A stretch of DNA of 64,000 nt from Rhodospirillaceae bacterium (GCA_018649725.1 JABIHH010000088.1:1-64000), one strand, 5' to 3'; numbered from the stretch's first letter, positions 35,030 to 43,756 are shown. Notes: a model not told the origin generated them from the letters alone. Program-made: numbers and translations.

Positions 35030-37003
35030 CTAACGGGCCGTATTCTCAACCACTACCGCCCGGCGGAAAGCCAACACATGCCAAGCCAAGAAGACGATGG
35101 CAACCACCGTGGCGCTCCAATGGATAAACGGATCGGTAATGATGATCAATAGTCCTAATAAAAGCCGGACGACAATTTCCCATATTGGCAAGCGGCGTTG
35201 GTCAAAGCCGATAACCGCGCTCGAGACGAGGTAAATCACGACGAGCAAACGCGATATAATGGATAAAAACGGCAACCATTCAAATTGTGCCCCGGATTCC
35301 TCAACCAGGAGAATGACCGGATAGAAGGCAAATACAAAGGGCACCACAAATTTCACTAATCCGATGCGCATCGCGTAGACAGCCGTCATCATCGGCGGCC
35401 CGCCGGCGATTGACGCCGCCGCATAGGCCGCGATCGCCACCGGTGGTGTGATTGATGAGGCAACGCTGTAATAAAGCACGAAGAGATGGGCGACCAGCAC
35501 CGACAGACCCAAGCTGGTAATGGCCGGACCCAAAATAAGAATCACGGTAAGGTAAGCGGGCAAGGTCGGAATACCCATGCTCAGCATAAGCGCCGCCGCA
35601 GCGGCTATCATCAAGGTAAACACGAGACTTGTTCCGGTTGCGCCGCCAACCAGCAAGGTGAAATCATTTGGCAATCCAGTCGCCGCCAAAACGGCCACAA
35701 TAATCCCGACCACAGCTACCGACATCAGCAACTCCGCGAACTGACGGCCGCCATTTGCGAACGCGTTCAATATTAAGACCGGCGCTTTTCGGACTTCCGG
35801 ATTGAGAAAACTGAGTGGAATGAGGACCGTCAACGCGATATTGCCCGCGCCGGCCGGTGAAAATCCGTACATTAGGGCCGTTACCACAGTTGCGATCGGA
35901 ACGAATATCAGAATCAGATTATAGTAGTCCTGCCGGTGAACGACGAGATCGACATCGGTGTCGGATAAATCAGCAACCGCTTCAATGCCGAGCCGCCTCG
36001 ATTCGAAAACCACGCTGGCGAACAGGCTGGCGTAATAGGCCAAGGCAGGAATGAGCGCGGCAATAATGATATGGAGGTAGGGAATTTCGGTGATATCGGC
36101 CATTACCAGCGCTGCCGCGCCCATCACGGGAGGCATGATTTGACCAGCGCTGGAAGCCGTCGCTTCAACGCCGCCGGCAAACGCCCGATGAAACCCGCGC
36201 CGTATAATCATCGGTATTGTAATCACCCCGGTCGCCACCACGTTGGTGACGGCACCGCCCGACATCGTGCCGAACAAGGCGGATGAGACAATTGCCGCAT
36301 GGGCTGGGCCGCCGCGCAGTCGGCGGGTGAAATGAAACGCTATTTTAATCAGCGAATGCGCACCGCCTGTGCGTTCAAGCATGGCGCCCAAAAGAACGAA
36401 GGGAAAGGCAGTGAATATAAGTATGGCGGTGATGCCGCCGACAACGCCCTCGCCGAGATTAAACCACAGATCTTCAGCCGAGCTGCTTAATATTTCGAAC
36501 GGCGCCGTTCTAAAAATACCTGGCCAATAGGGTCCGGTGAAATAATAAAACAGTGTGACAAGGCCGACGATCGCCAACGCCGCTCCCCAGACACGCCAGC
36601 AAAGGATGATGAATGCCGCCGACGCCATGAGCGCTATCGCCGCGTGGGAGCCCTCGAAGATGACCATCGAGTCTAACATTTCCAGCATATCGACGGAAAA
36701 ACGCCACAAGGCAAATGTAATCACGGCGAGAATCAAGAGATCGAGGGCCAGGCCGATGTTCTTCAGACCAGGCCGGCTCTTTGTCCAGCCAACCGCAAAG
36801 GAAAATTTCAAAATAACGACGAGCACGGACGCTCCGAGAATCAACGGCCTGACAATTTCGGGCGGGAAAGGACCCATCCGCGGAACAATCCAATAGCTCG
36901 GATAGGAATTGATCAATCCGACAAAGGCGACAATCAAGCTCACAAGGTAAATTGAGTTTTGGCGCCAGTCGGTTTTTGCCGCCGCCTGCGTGTCGTTATT
37001 CAT
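35030..37003 (-). CDS. TRAP transporter fused permease (DctQM-type, TAXI-linked)
   Basis: This large inner-membrane permease, about 657 residues, joins the small 4-TM (Q) and large 12-TM (M) subunits of a TRAP transporter. Numerous hydrophobic helices and the M-domain motifs GTMSGGAVTNVVATGVITIPMI and GGVEATASSAGQIMPPVMGAAALVMA are typical of the fused form. I start at the ATG at 37003, because the reading from the TTG at 37030 adds nine residues of no clear value. It follows its TAXI binding-protein gene (37083-38099) by about 80 nt. TRAP systems use sodium gradients; TAXI ligands include dicarboxylates and amino acids, but this ligand is unknown. Confidence 0.9.
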   Translation of the reverse strand: MNNDTQAAAKTDWRQNSIYLVSLIVAFVGLINSYPSYWIVPRMGPFPPEIVRPLILGASVLVVILKFSFAVGWTKSRPGLKNIGLALDLLILAVITFALWRFSVDMLEMLDSMVIFEGSHAAIALMASAAFIILCWRVWGAALAIVGLVTLFYYFTGPYWPGIFRTAPFEILSSSAEDLWFNLGEGVVGGITAILIFTAFPFVLLGAMLERTGGAHSLIKIAFHFTRRLRGGPAHAAIVSSALFGTMSGGAVTNVVATGVITIPMIIRRGFHRAFAGGVEATASSAGQIMPPVMGAAALVMADITEIPYLHIIIAALIPALAYYASLFASVVFESRRLGIEAVADLSDTDVDLVVHRQDYYNLILIFVPIATVVTALMYGFSPAGAGNIALTVLIPLSFLNPEVRKAPVLILNAFANGGRQFAELLMSVAVVGIIVAVLAATGLPNDFTLLVGGATGTSLVFTLMIAAAAALMLSMGIPTLPAYLTVILILGPAITSLGLSVLVAHLFVLYYSVASSITPPVAIAAYAAASIAGGPPMMTAVYAMRIGLVKFVVPFVFAFYPVILLVEESGAQFEWLPFLSIISRLLVVIYLVSSAVIGFDQRRLPIWEIVVRLLLGLLIIITDPFIHWSATVVAIVFLAWHVLAFRRAVVVENTAR

Positions 37004-37082
37004 ATTTATTGGTCCATTTGGAATTAACAATCAGGGCTGACCCGATAAATCGAGCCAGCCCTGATCATCTAATGGTTAGCGG

Positions 37083-38099
37083 TTAAGGAAGAAGATGGGC
37101 GGGAATTTTAAAGCCAATTTCCTTATAATATTTCACCGCACCTGGGTGCAGCGGAACGTTAACACCTGCCAATGGATTGGATTTGCTCAGCGTCTTTAAA
37201 ACGGCGGCGCTTTTATGAATTTCATCCAAATTTGCCCACATCGCTTTGAGCATTTTGTAGATGAGATCGTTACTCATTTTCTTGCGCACCAAGATAAAGC
37301 TGTTGGCAGCGGTCGTCCGGACATCGCCGCCGACCTGATTTTTGTATGTGCCGGCCGGAATGGTGGCGTTCTCATTGATCAGCTGCTCGATCATGACTTT
37401 CTGCCATTTTTTAGAGTCGGCGGCTTTGCCGGCACCGAGCAGAACAAACTTTTTCTTTGCCCCAATTTGATTGATGATGGCCGAACCGATTGCCGTTGGC
37501 CGTAAGAAAACATCAATCTGTCCATCGAGCATGGCCTGCATGCCCTGCCCCCAGGGAAGCCGGATAACCTCAAAATCTTTTTTCGGTGTAAGACCTGTCG
37601 CGACACTCAGATACGAGCTGGATTGGGTATAAAAGCCACCTGCAGGCGGACCCATATAAACCCGTTTGCCTTTAATATCGGCCAGAGTTTTGATGCCGGA
37701 ATCCTGCCAGGCAATAATATGAATGGCGCTCGCCGGAAATCCGAATATCGCAGCCATTGAATTGTAGGCTTTGCTGGCTTTCTTTGGCAGTTTTTTATAC
37801 ATGCGTTTGCCGCCTTTGAGCCACGGTGAGATCTGAGGGACAAAATGGATTATATCCAAATCATCCGTGCCAAATTTAAGGACCGACCGGGTTAATGTTT
37901 GGCCGGTGTTTATTTGTAGTGAAACGCCGATTTCTCTTGGAAAAATCTTGCCCAGAACGGTCAGTAATATGGCCGGCGTTCCAGACGCAGCGGTCGCATC
38001 AACCCGCAGTATTTTGGATTGCGCATTGGCGCCCGAAGCCGCGAGGCTCATGCCAAGAGCGACGACAAGACCAAGTGATATAGATCTAACGGATTTCAT
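37083..38099 (-). CDS. TAXI-family TRAP transporter solute-binding protein
   Basis: This 338-residue periplasmic binding protein has a signal peptide of about 26 residues (ending GANAQS). The mature protein has the TAXI pattern: TAASGTPAILLTVLG near the N terminus, GKRVYMGPPAGGFYTQSSSYL in the ligand-contact region and LPWGQGMQAMLDGQIDVFLRPTAIGS. The next gene encodes the fused permease, so the two form a complete transporter. Such systems take up small organic acids or glutamate-like compounds. Ligand not assigned. Confidence 0.9.
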   Translation of the reverse strand: MKSVRSISLGLVVALGMSLAASGANAQSKILRVDATAASGTPAILLTVLGKIFPREIGVSLQINTGQTLTRSVLKFGTDDLDIIHFVPQISPWLKGGKRMYKKLPKKASKAYNSMAAIFGFPASAIHIIAWQDSGIKTLADIKGKRVYMGPPAGGFYTQSSSYLSVATGLTPKKDFEVIRLPWGQGMQAMLDGQIDVFLRPTAIGSAIINQIGAKKKFVLLGAGKAADSKKWQKVMIEQLINENATIPAGTYKNQVGGDVRTTAANSFILVRKKMSNDLIYKMLKAMWANLDEIHKSAAVLKTLSKSNPLAGVNVPLHPGAVKYYKEIGFKIPAHLLP

Positions 38100-38274
38100 T
38101 TCAATTTCTCCCTGTTATGGTGATCTGTGACTGTACTGTCATTACGCTAGCAGCACTCAAATTATTACTCAATGGTGTTAAATAGTATAGACATTATACT
38201 GCCGCGGTGGCCTATTCAAAATTAGCATCGGCTATAACTTAGGGTAAAGGCGGGTCAGCAAAAAAACCTAATTC

Positions 38275-38337
38275 ATTGAATGCCGAGCAGCGCGCCCGCC
38301 AGATAGGCCAGCCCATACCAGCGAATGGCAAGCGGGC
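38275..38337 (-). pseudogene. 63-bp stray copy of an internal lgt segment
   Basis: These 63 bases match lgt positions 34807-34869 at 60 of 63 sites, in the same orientation. Translated in the lgt frame it reads PLAIRWYGLAYLAG then ALLGIQ, with a stop straight after. Two of the three differences are silent and one changes Val to Ala. No other lgt sequence flanks it, so it is a fragment. It lies 7 nt after the stop of the lipoprotein gene at 38344. Confidence 0.8.
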
Positions 38338-38343
38338 ATTTTG

Positions 38344-38907
38344 TCAGTCGTAGGTATCTGGTGGTTCGTTCGGCGTCATTCTAAAAGTGACATCTCGGAC
38401 CAACTGATTGAATTTCGGGTCAGAAATTGAAGACGCAGACTGTAGTGTTGCTGAGCCGGCTGAAATTGGACCGGGGCCACAAAATACCAATATCACTTTG
38501 ATCTGTTGGCCTCGTATCGTAGATTTCAGTTTATTTGGATCGCCACACATCTGATCTAAACTGGTGCCGGATGACGGATTAAACATCATGACCGCACTAT
38601 AACCGGTACGCATATTTTCACTAGCTGCTACCGTGAAATTTGCATTTATACCGCGATCATTACCCTGCATTAACTTTGTCACCTGGTTGTCAAATTCAGA
38701 TTTTTTTAGGCTGAACGGATTACCGACAATGACAGTCTGTAGATCTCGATTACCGGCGGCAAATTGATAAGTCGAATATTGTCCATGACTACCGCGAGAC
38801 GAACCCAAAATTTGTGAACTACCGACATCACCTTGGGTGGCGCAACCAACTAAGATGCTTGCTGCTAAACCGAAAATTACTACTCGGTAATTTTTGTTTG
38901 TCGACAT
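38344..38907 (-). CDS. lipoprotein of unknown function
   Basis: This 187-residue protein has a lipoprotein signal peptide, lipobox ILVGC, with Cys22 as the predicted lipidated residue. The mature protein is Ser/Gly-rich at its start, then has a VIVGNPFSLKKSEFDNQVTKLM segment and two cysteines (DQMCGD, VFCGPG) that may pair. No domain is recognised. It lies 29 nt downstream of a c-type cytochrome gene in the same direction and may be cotranscribed. The lgt fragment starts 7 nt after its stop. Confidence 0.7.
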   Translation of the reverse strand: MSTNKNYRVVIFGLAASILVGCATQGDVGSSQILGSSRGSHGQYSTYQFAAGNRDLQTVIVGNPFSLKKSEFDNQVTKLMQGNDRGINANFTVAASENMRTGYSAVMMFNPSSGTSLDQMCGDPNKLKSTIRGQQIKVILVFCGPGPISAGSATLQSASSISDPKFNQLVRDVTFRMTPNEPPDTYD

Positions 38908-38936
38908 TTGTTTTACCCTTTCAATTTGATGTTAGT

Positions 38937-39488
38937 TCAGTTTACGCGAAAGGCTTGATGGCAACTTGTGCAGGCATTAGAGACATTTTCCAAGGCACGA
39001 ACAACAGCCTGATAATCTTTTACCGAAGGATTTTGCCCAACAGCTCGCGCTTTTGCCGCTAAGTCCTCCGAAGCTTGATGTAGATTTTGACCCATGGACC
39101 GGAAATTTTCAGGCATGAAGCGCCCCATTCCCATTCCTTGACCTTGGCCCTGACCATGACCTCCACGTTGGCCCATGCGGCGCATTTCCTTCTTACGCGC
39201 CAACATCTCTTCTGTGCTCTTATTCGCTTTGGCCATTTGTTCCATCTGGCCGTGGCCGAATCCCATTTTTAGGTCAGCGATATTGGCAACCTCGTTGAAT
39301 TTTCCGTCGGCAATAGCAGCCATAATGTCTTCAAGTTTCATAAGATTTCCACGCATTTCAGTCAGAAATTTTTCTTTAACTTGAACCGGTAGTTTTACAA
39401 GTTCTCGGGCGTCGTCGGCGATCGCTGAAGGTGTGTAGGCAACCAGTGCAACGAAACAACTGATCAGCGCTAAATTCCGAATATTCAT
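38937..39488 (-). CDS. periplasmic cytochrome c'/c556-like protein
   Basis: This 183-residue exported heme protein has a signal peptide at about 1-24 (ending SAIA). The single heme site CTSCH is at 173-177, very near the C terminus, as in cytochrome c' and c556 four-helix bundles. Residues 108-123 form an unusual Gly/Gln/Met-rich insertion (about GQRGGHGQGQGQGMGMGR) between helices. The family binds NO or transfers electrons. An array of 9-nt direct repeats lies 74-125 nt upstream and may control it. A lipoprotein gene follows 29 nt downstream. Confidence 0.85.
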   Translation of the reverse strand: MNIRNLALISCFVALVAYTPSAIADDARELVKLPVQVKEKFLTEMRGNLMKLEDIMAAIADGKFNEVANIADLKMGFGHGQMEQMAKANKSTEEMLARKKEMRRMGQRGGHGQGQGQGMGMGRFMPENFRSMGQNLHQASEDLAAKARAVGQNPSVKDYQAVVRALENVSNACTSCHQAFRVN

Positions 39489-39916
39489 TTCTATAATCTC
39501 CTATGATATCACAATACGTTCGGTTTGAATTCTCCATTAATTATTTGTATTTTATACAAGAAGTGTCGCAGAAGTGTGTCACACAGGACTAAAAAGTGTC
39601 GCAAAGTATCGCAAGAACAGCAACTTGCGGCAGAATGATGCGATATTTGTTAGGACTATCTCAAATATCTGATTGTGGCTAAAAATGGATAGGCAAAATG
39701 GCGGCGGCTCCGTCCTCGAAAGCGGACATTCTTAGCCCATACCGAAACCAACTGTTTCCCGCACCCTCGTCACAGCCAAAATTTAAACATCGCTCCTCAG
39801 TGTTTACTCTGGGTTCTATCGAAAAAGTAACCTGGGATATTTTATTACAATGTTAAGCTTTTCAAGGCGGAGAGCGGTCGCCATAATCATGGAAAATATA
39901 TAAATGGGGTCCCAAA
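39489..39916. other. 428-nt intergenic region between the cytochrome and Bug-family genes
   Basis: No gene is supported here. The left part holds the repeat array at 39562-39613 and probably the cytochrome promoter. The rest (39615-39916) contains no recognisable RNA gene, hairpin terminator or conserved reading frame. Confidence 0.6.
39562..39613. promoter_or_regulatory. array of 9-nt direct repeats upstream of the cytochrome gene
   Basis: AGTGTCGCA occurs at 39562-39570 and 39595-39603. One- and two-mismatch copies are AGTATCGCA (39605-39613) and AGTGTGTCA (39573-39581). The starts are 11, 22 and 10 nt apart, close to whole helical turns, so a regulator could bind the repeats on one DNA face. 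The nearest gene is the c'-type cytochrome, starting at 39488 on the minus strand. Confidence 0.45.
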
Positions 39917-40822
39917 ATGAGTTTTCCAGACAAGCCAATCCGAATCATCTTGCCTTTTGGGCCACCCGGCTTTTCGAGCCGGGTTGGATTTTCCGTGGCG
40001 CCGCATATGGCGGAATTTCTAGGCCAGGAGATTATTTTCGAGCACATTACCGGCGGACAAGGTGGCTCCAACGGTCCGCGTGCGGCGGCGGCGGCTGATC
40101 CTGACGGCTATTCGCTTTTTATGGGCACCATCGGCAATATTGCGCTGTTGCCCAATATTTTGCCCGATTACGGCGTTGATCCCGCCAAGGACTTCACGCC
40201 GATCATCAAGCTCGCCGACACGCCAAATATCTTGATCGCCCACCCCTCGCTGGGGGCTGTTACTTTGGACGATGTGGTTGCTGCGGCCAAAGCCAATCCG
40301 GGCGCGGTTAAATTTCACGGCATCAATGAGCGCAGCATTCATATGCTCGAGTTTAAATCGCTGATCGCGGAGACCGATATTAATTTGAGTGAAGTCAGAC
40401 CCGAAAGCGGCTCGGAAGGCGCGATTGAAGCCATCTTAAACGGTGACATTGATCTTACCATCACGACGGGGCCGAGGTTACTGGAAAGTATTCGGGGCGG
40501 CGACGTTGTTGCCATCGGGGCAATTTGTCCGATCCGTATTGGTGTCTACCCCGACATTCCAACGATGGCAGAGCTTGGTCTTAAAACCATCGGCAATGGA
40601 TCCTGGATGGGGCTTTTTGCGCCCTCAGGTGTGCCGGGCGAAATTGTTCAGCAGCTCTATGAGGCAGCCAGGCATGCATCCGAGCAGCCTGACGTGATTG
40701 ACGCGTTAAATGAACAGGCCGCTGCCATTAATATCAGCGCATCACCAGCTGATGCTCTGGCTTTTGTTGAAGGTGAAACAGAGAGATTGCGCCAGGCTTG
40801 TGTGGCGGCAAATTTCTTTTAG
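39917..40822 (+). CDS. Bug/TctC-family binding protein lacking a signal peptide
   Basis: This 301-residue protein of the tripartite tricarboxylate receptor (Bug) family has the conserved start PDKPIRIILPFGPPG at its very N terminus. Normal members carry about 25 residues of signal peptide before this point. Here the upstream frame is closed by a TAA about ten codons before the ATG, with no alternative start, so the protein should stay in the cytoplasm. The core motifs DPDGYSLFMGTIGNIALLP and the WMGLFAPSGVPGEIVQQL region are intact. It may be a cytosolic sensor, or a gene that lost its 5' end. No TctAB permease is nearby. Confidence 0.78.
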   Translation: MSFPDKPIRIILPFGPPGFSSRVGFSVAPHMAEFLGQEIIFEHITGGQGGSNGPRAAAAADPDGYSLFMGTIGNIALLPNILPDYGVDPAKDFTPIIKLADTPNILIAHPSLGAVTLDDVVAAAKANPGAVKFHGINERSIHMLEFKSLIAETDINLSEVRPESGSEGAIEAILNGDIDLTITTGPRLLESIRGGDVVAIGAICPIRIGVYPDIPTMAELGLKTIGNGSWMGLFAPSGVPGEIVQQLYEAARHASEQPDVIDALNEQAAAINISASPADALAFVEGETERLRQACVAANFF

Positions 40823-41805
40823 CAGTAGGGATCTTCGGCCAATAAGAAGTCCTGAACATAGCGCTTAACACCATCTTCCAAAGACGTCGCGCCGCCATTA
40901 AAACCAGCGCCCCGCAAGCGGTCCATATTGGCTTCGGTGAAGTACTGATATTTGTCACGGATGTTTTCAGGCGTCGGGATATAAGTGATCTTGGGCTTTT
41001 TATCGAGGGCAGCGAACACCGCTTCCGCCAGATCTTTAAACGAACGGGCTGTTCCTGTCCCGCAATTAAATAAGCCGCTGACATCGCGGTTTTCCGACAA
41101 CCAGAGCATCACATCGACGCAATCACCAACCCAGATGAAATCACGCAGCTGTCCGCCATCTTCATAGTTTGGATTGTGCGACTTAAACAAATTCGCTTTG
41201 CCGGTCTCTTGTATTTGCTTGAAGATCTGCGGCACGACACTTTGCTGACCGCCTTTGTGATATTCGTTGGGGCCATAGACGTTGAAAAATTTAAGCCCAG
41301 CCCATTGCGGCGGCGTCTTGGCACCATCGGCAACCATGCGGGCGACGCGGCGGTCAAATAGATGCTTGCTCCAGCCATAGGCGTTCATCGGTTGTAGCTT
41401 GGCCAGCGCTGCGCAAGACCCGTCATCGTCAAAGCCTGCCGTGCGATCGCCATAAGTTGCCGCTGAGGACGCATAGATAAACGGTACCTGATGGACCGCG
41501 CACCAATTCCAGAGATCAAGTGACAGCCTGAAATTGTTATCCATGATGAGATCGGCATCGGTCTCGATTGTCGATGAGATCGCGCCCATATGATAGATCG
41601 CCTCAATGCCGCCGTCATGGCCATCCAGAAAATACAGCAGATCTTCGGGCTCTATAAAATCAGCAAGTTCATGCTTGGAAAGATTGCGCCATTTATCGTC
41701 GGATCCGAGATGGTCACAGACAACAATTTCACGCTCCCCACGCGCCGCCAGGGCAGCTACGAGGTTAGAGCCTATAAATCCGGCCGCGCCGGTCACTATA
41801 ATCAT
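40819..41805 (-). CDS. hldD: ADP-L-glycero-D-manno-heptose 6-epimerase
   Basis: This NAD(P)-dependent extended-SDR enzyme makes the L,D-heptose precursor of the LPS inner core. The Rossmann motif TGAAGFIGSN is at 5-14, and the catalytic Tyr143 and Lys147 lie in NAYGWSKHLFD. Heptose-epimerase features such as KFFNVYGPNEYHKGG and the FIWVGDCVDVMLW segment are clear. I start at the ATG at 41805 (328 residues) to match the family; an in-frame ATG 60 nt upstream adds an unlikely extension. Its stop overlaps the convergent Bug-gene stop by 4 nt. Confidence 0.93.
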   Translation of the reverse strand: MIIVTGAAGFIGSNLVAALAARGEREIVVCDHLGSDDKWRNLSKHELADFIEPEDLLYFLDGHDGGIEAIYHMGAISSTIETDADLIMDNNFRLSLDLWNWCAVHQVPFIYASSAATYGDRTAGFDDDGSCAALAKLQPMNAYGWSKHLFDRRVARMVADGAKTPPQWAGLKFFNVYGPNEYHKGGQQSVVPQIFKQIQETGKANLFKSHNPNYEDGGQLRDFIWVGDCVDVMLWLSENRDVSGLFNCGTGTARSFKDLAEAVFAALDKKPKITYIPTPENIRDKYQYFTEANMDRLRGAGFNGGATSLEDGVKRYVQDFLLAEDPYC

Positions 41806-41909
41806 GGTTGTGTTATAAGGTGCCTCTTTCTGGGGTGCAAGTTGCAGATATAATCCAATCGGCATATATATAGTGTCAAAACACCGGTAGTTAAGAATAG
41901 GAATAAGTC

Positions 41910-42230
41910 ATGCAAACACGTAATCGCTTTTTTGATGATCTCGCAAAAGTCGCCAATTCTGCGGCGGGCACGGTCGCCGGCATGAAAGACGAAGTTGAGC
42001 AAATGGTGCGCCACCGGGTCGAAAACTTTATCGATGGCATGAATTTGGTTACCCGTGAGGAATTTGAAGTGGCTCGGGCCATGGCTGCCAAGGCACGCGA
42101 CGAACAAGAGAAGCTTGAAAAGAGAATCGTCCAACTCGAAGCCCAATTAGGTGCGCAAAAACCCAAATCTTCGCCTAAAAAACCCGTAGCGAAGAAGACG
42201 AGCACAGCCAACAAGACCAAAAAGAGCTAG
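41910..42230 (+). CDS. ubiK: ubiquinone biosynthesis accessory factor UbiK (BMFP family)
   Basis: This 106-residue coiled-coil protein of the BMFP/DUF526 family assists aerobic ubiquinone synthesis with UbiJ. The amphipathic N terminus (RFFDDLAKVANSAAGTVAGMKDEVEQMVRHRVE) binds lipid in the family. The helix LVTREEFEVARAMAAKARDEQEKLEKRIVQLEAQL is the coiled coil. A Lys/Pro/Ser/Thr-rich tail of about 25 residues follows, longer and more basic than expected. It is the first gene before a YbjN-type gene and proC. Confidence 0.9.
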   Translation: MQTRNRFFDDLAKVANSAAGTVAGMKDEVEQMVRHRVENFIDGMNLVTREEFEVARAMAAKARDEQEKLEKRIVQLEAQLGAQKPKSSPKKPVAKKTSTANKTKKS

Positions 42231-42260
42231 TTTTTCGTCGCCAAACCACCTGTTTTTCAT

Positions 42261-42269
42261 TTATCCACA
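42261..42269 (+). promoter_or_regulatory. DnaA-box-like TTATCCACA
   Basis: An exact consensus TTATCCACA lies in the 200-nt gap between ubiK and the YbjN-type gene. It is isolated, so it could bind DnaA as a regulator or titration site, or be chance. A 6-bp inverted repeat, TCTAGT/ACTAGA, lies 100 nt further on (42363-42380). Confidence 0.35.
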
Positions 42270-42430
42270 GAAAATTTGCCGCGCTGGAGGACATCCCTCT
42301 TGCGCGCTGACTCTGCATCTGTCAGGCTACCTCTAGTACTCATGGGGATGCTAAACACTATATCTAGTTATTTTACTAGAAATCCTTACATTCCCGCCCG
42401 TGGCGCCATTAATTGCCGGAGGCTCCTATC

Positions 42431-42937
42431 ATGGCTCAGGTCGACTATTATCTCGAAGATGCTCCAGACGTACCGCCACTCGATGTTATCGAGCAGGTGG
42501 TCAGCAACCAGGGATGGCGTTTAAACCGCGTACGTGAAGAAGAAATGGCGGCCGAATATAACGGCCGTTGGTGTGACTATTCTCTCCATTTTGCCTGGTC
42601 AGACGAAATCTGCGCTATTCATTTTACTTGTGCGTTTGATATGCGTGTGCCGGATCGTAAAACCGAGGCGATCAATAATCTACTCGCTTTGGTGAATGAT
42701 AAGTTATGGCTTGGGCATTTCTGCATCTGGCAGGATGAAGCTTTGCCCATGTACCGCCATGCCTTCCCGCTCCGTGGCACGGACAGCATTTCTCCTCAGC
42801 AGGTCGAAGATTTACTAGAGACCGCGATTACAGAATGCGAGAAATTCTATCCCGCCTTCCAATATGTCATCTGGGGTGGTAAAGATCCGGCAGAAGCGAT
42901 TGAGGCGTCCATATTGGAGCCTGTCGGCGAAGCTTAG
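42431..42937 (+). CDS. YbjN-domain protein
   Basis: This 168-residue soluble protein of the YbjN family resembles type III secretion chaperones in fold and is usually linked to motility or stress regulation. The conserved elements are NRVREEEMAAEYNGRWCDYSLHFAWSDE, the strand IHFTCAFDMRVPDRKTEAINNLLALVNDKLWLGHF, and a C-terminal KFYPAFQYVIWGGKDPAEAI helix. The ATG at 42431 is chosen because GGAGG is 8 nt upstream; an earlier in-frame start lacks this. It lies 9 nt before proC, a linkage common in alphaproteobacteria. Confidence 0.88.
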   Translation: MAQVDYYLEDAPDVPPLDVIEQVVSNQGWRLNRVREEEMAAEYNGRWCDYSLHFAWSDEICAIHFTCAFDMRVPDRKTEAINNLLALVNDKLWLGHFCIWQDEALPMYRHAFPLRGTDSISPQQVEDLLETAITECEKFYPAFQYVIWGGKDPAEAIEASILEPVGEA

Positions 42938-42946
42938 AGAACTTGG

Positions 42947-43756
42947 ATGGACGTTAGAATACTCCTCGTTGGCTGCGGTAAAATGGGCGGGGCGCTGTTG
43001 GGCGGCTGGCTTGACCAAGGCATTCCGGGTGCTAATGTCCGTGCCATTGAGCCGTTCCAGGATTTTGCCGCCCCCTTCAAAGACCAAGGCGTGACCTTCC
43101 ACAACTCACTCGATGAACTAGATGGCGACTTCGAGCCGGATTTCGTGCTGTTCGCGGTAAAGCCGCAAATGATGGATGATGTTGCACCCGCCTACGCTCG
43201 CTTTACCGGCACCGCGACTTTTATCTCGATCGCCGCCGGCAAAACCATCGCCTATTTCGAAAGCAAGCTGGGAAACGAGGCGGCAATTATCCGCACCATG
43301 CCCAATACACCCGCTGCCGTCCGGCGGGGTATTACAATCGCCTGCGGCAATGCCAATGTCGGCGACGCCGCTAAAACAACCTGTCTGGAGCTTCTCGCCG
43401 CAGTCGGCGAGGCAAGCTGGCTGGAAGATGAAACCTTACTTGATGCGGTGACGGCGGTTTCAGGCTCAGGTCCGGCATATGTCTTTTTATTGGCTGAAAC
43501 CATGACCCAAGCCGGTGTGGAGGCGGGCCTTAGCCCCGAAATGGCAACCCAACTTGCCGTTCAAACCGTGGCGGGATCGGGCGAGCTTCTGGTTCAATCA
43601 GATGATGATGCGACAAAATTGCGCGAAAATGTCACCAGCCCCGGCGGCACAACCCACGCTGCCCTCTCGGTGCTTATGGGCGACGGAGGCCTACAGGAAT
43701 TGATGAGCGAGGCAATCGCCAAAGCAGTCGCGCGCTCCAAGGATCTCGCGGGCTAA
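42947..43756 (+). CDS. proC: pyrroline-5-carboxylate reductase
   Basis: This 269-residue enzyme performs the last step of proline synthesis, reducing pyrroline-5-carboxylate with NAD(P)H. The N-terminal nucleotide-binding motif is VGCGKMGGALLGGW, with VLFAVKPQMMDDV following. The C-terminal signature VTAVSGSGPAYVFLLAE and the LRENVTSPGGTTHAAL segment are complete. It is the last gene of a ubiK-ybjN-proC run. Its stop overlaps the convergent tetR stop by 4 nt. Confidence 0.95.
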   Translation: MDVRILLVGCGKMGGALLGGWLDQGIPGANVRAIEPFQDFAAPFKDQGVTFHNSLDELDGDFEPDFVLFAVKPQMMDDVAPAYARFTGTATFISIAAGKTIAYFESKLGNEAAIIRTMPNTPAAVRRGITIACGNANVGDAAKTTCLELLAAVGEASWLEDETLLDAVTAVSGSGPAYVFLLAETMTQAGVEAGLSPEMATQLAVQTVAGSGELLVQSDDDATKLRENVTSPGGTTHAALSVLMGDGGLQELMSEAIAKAVARSKDLAG

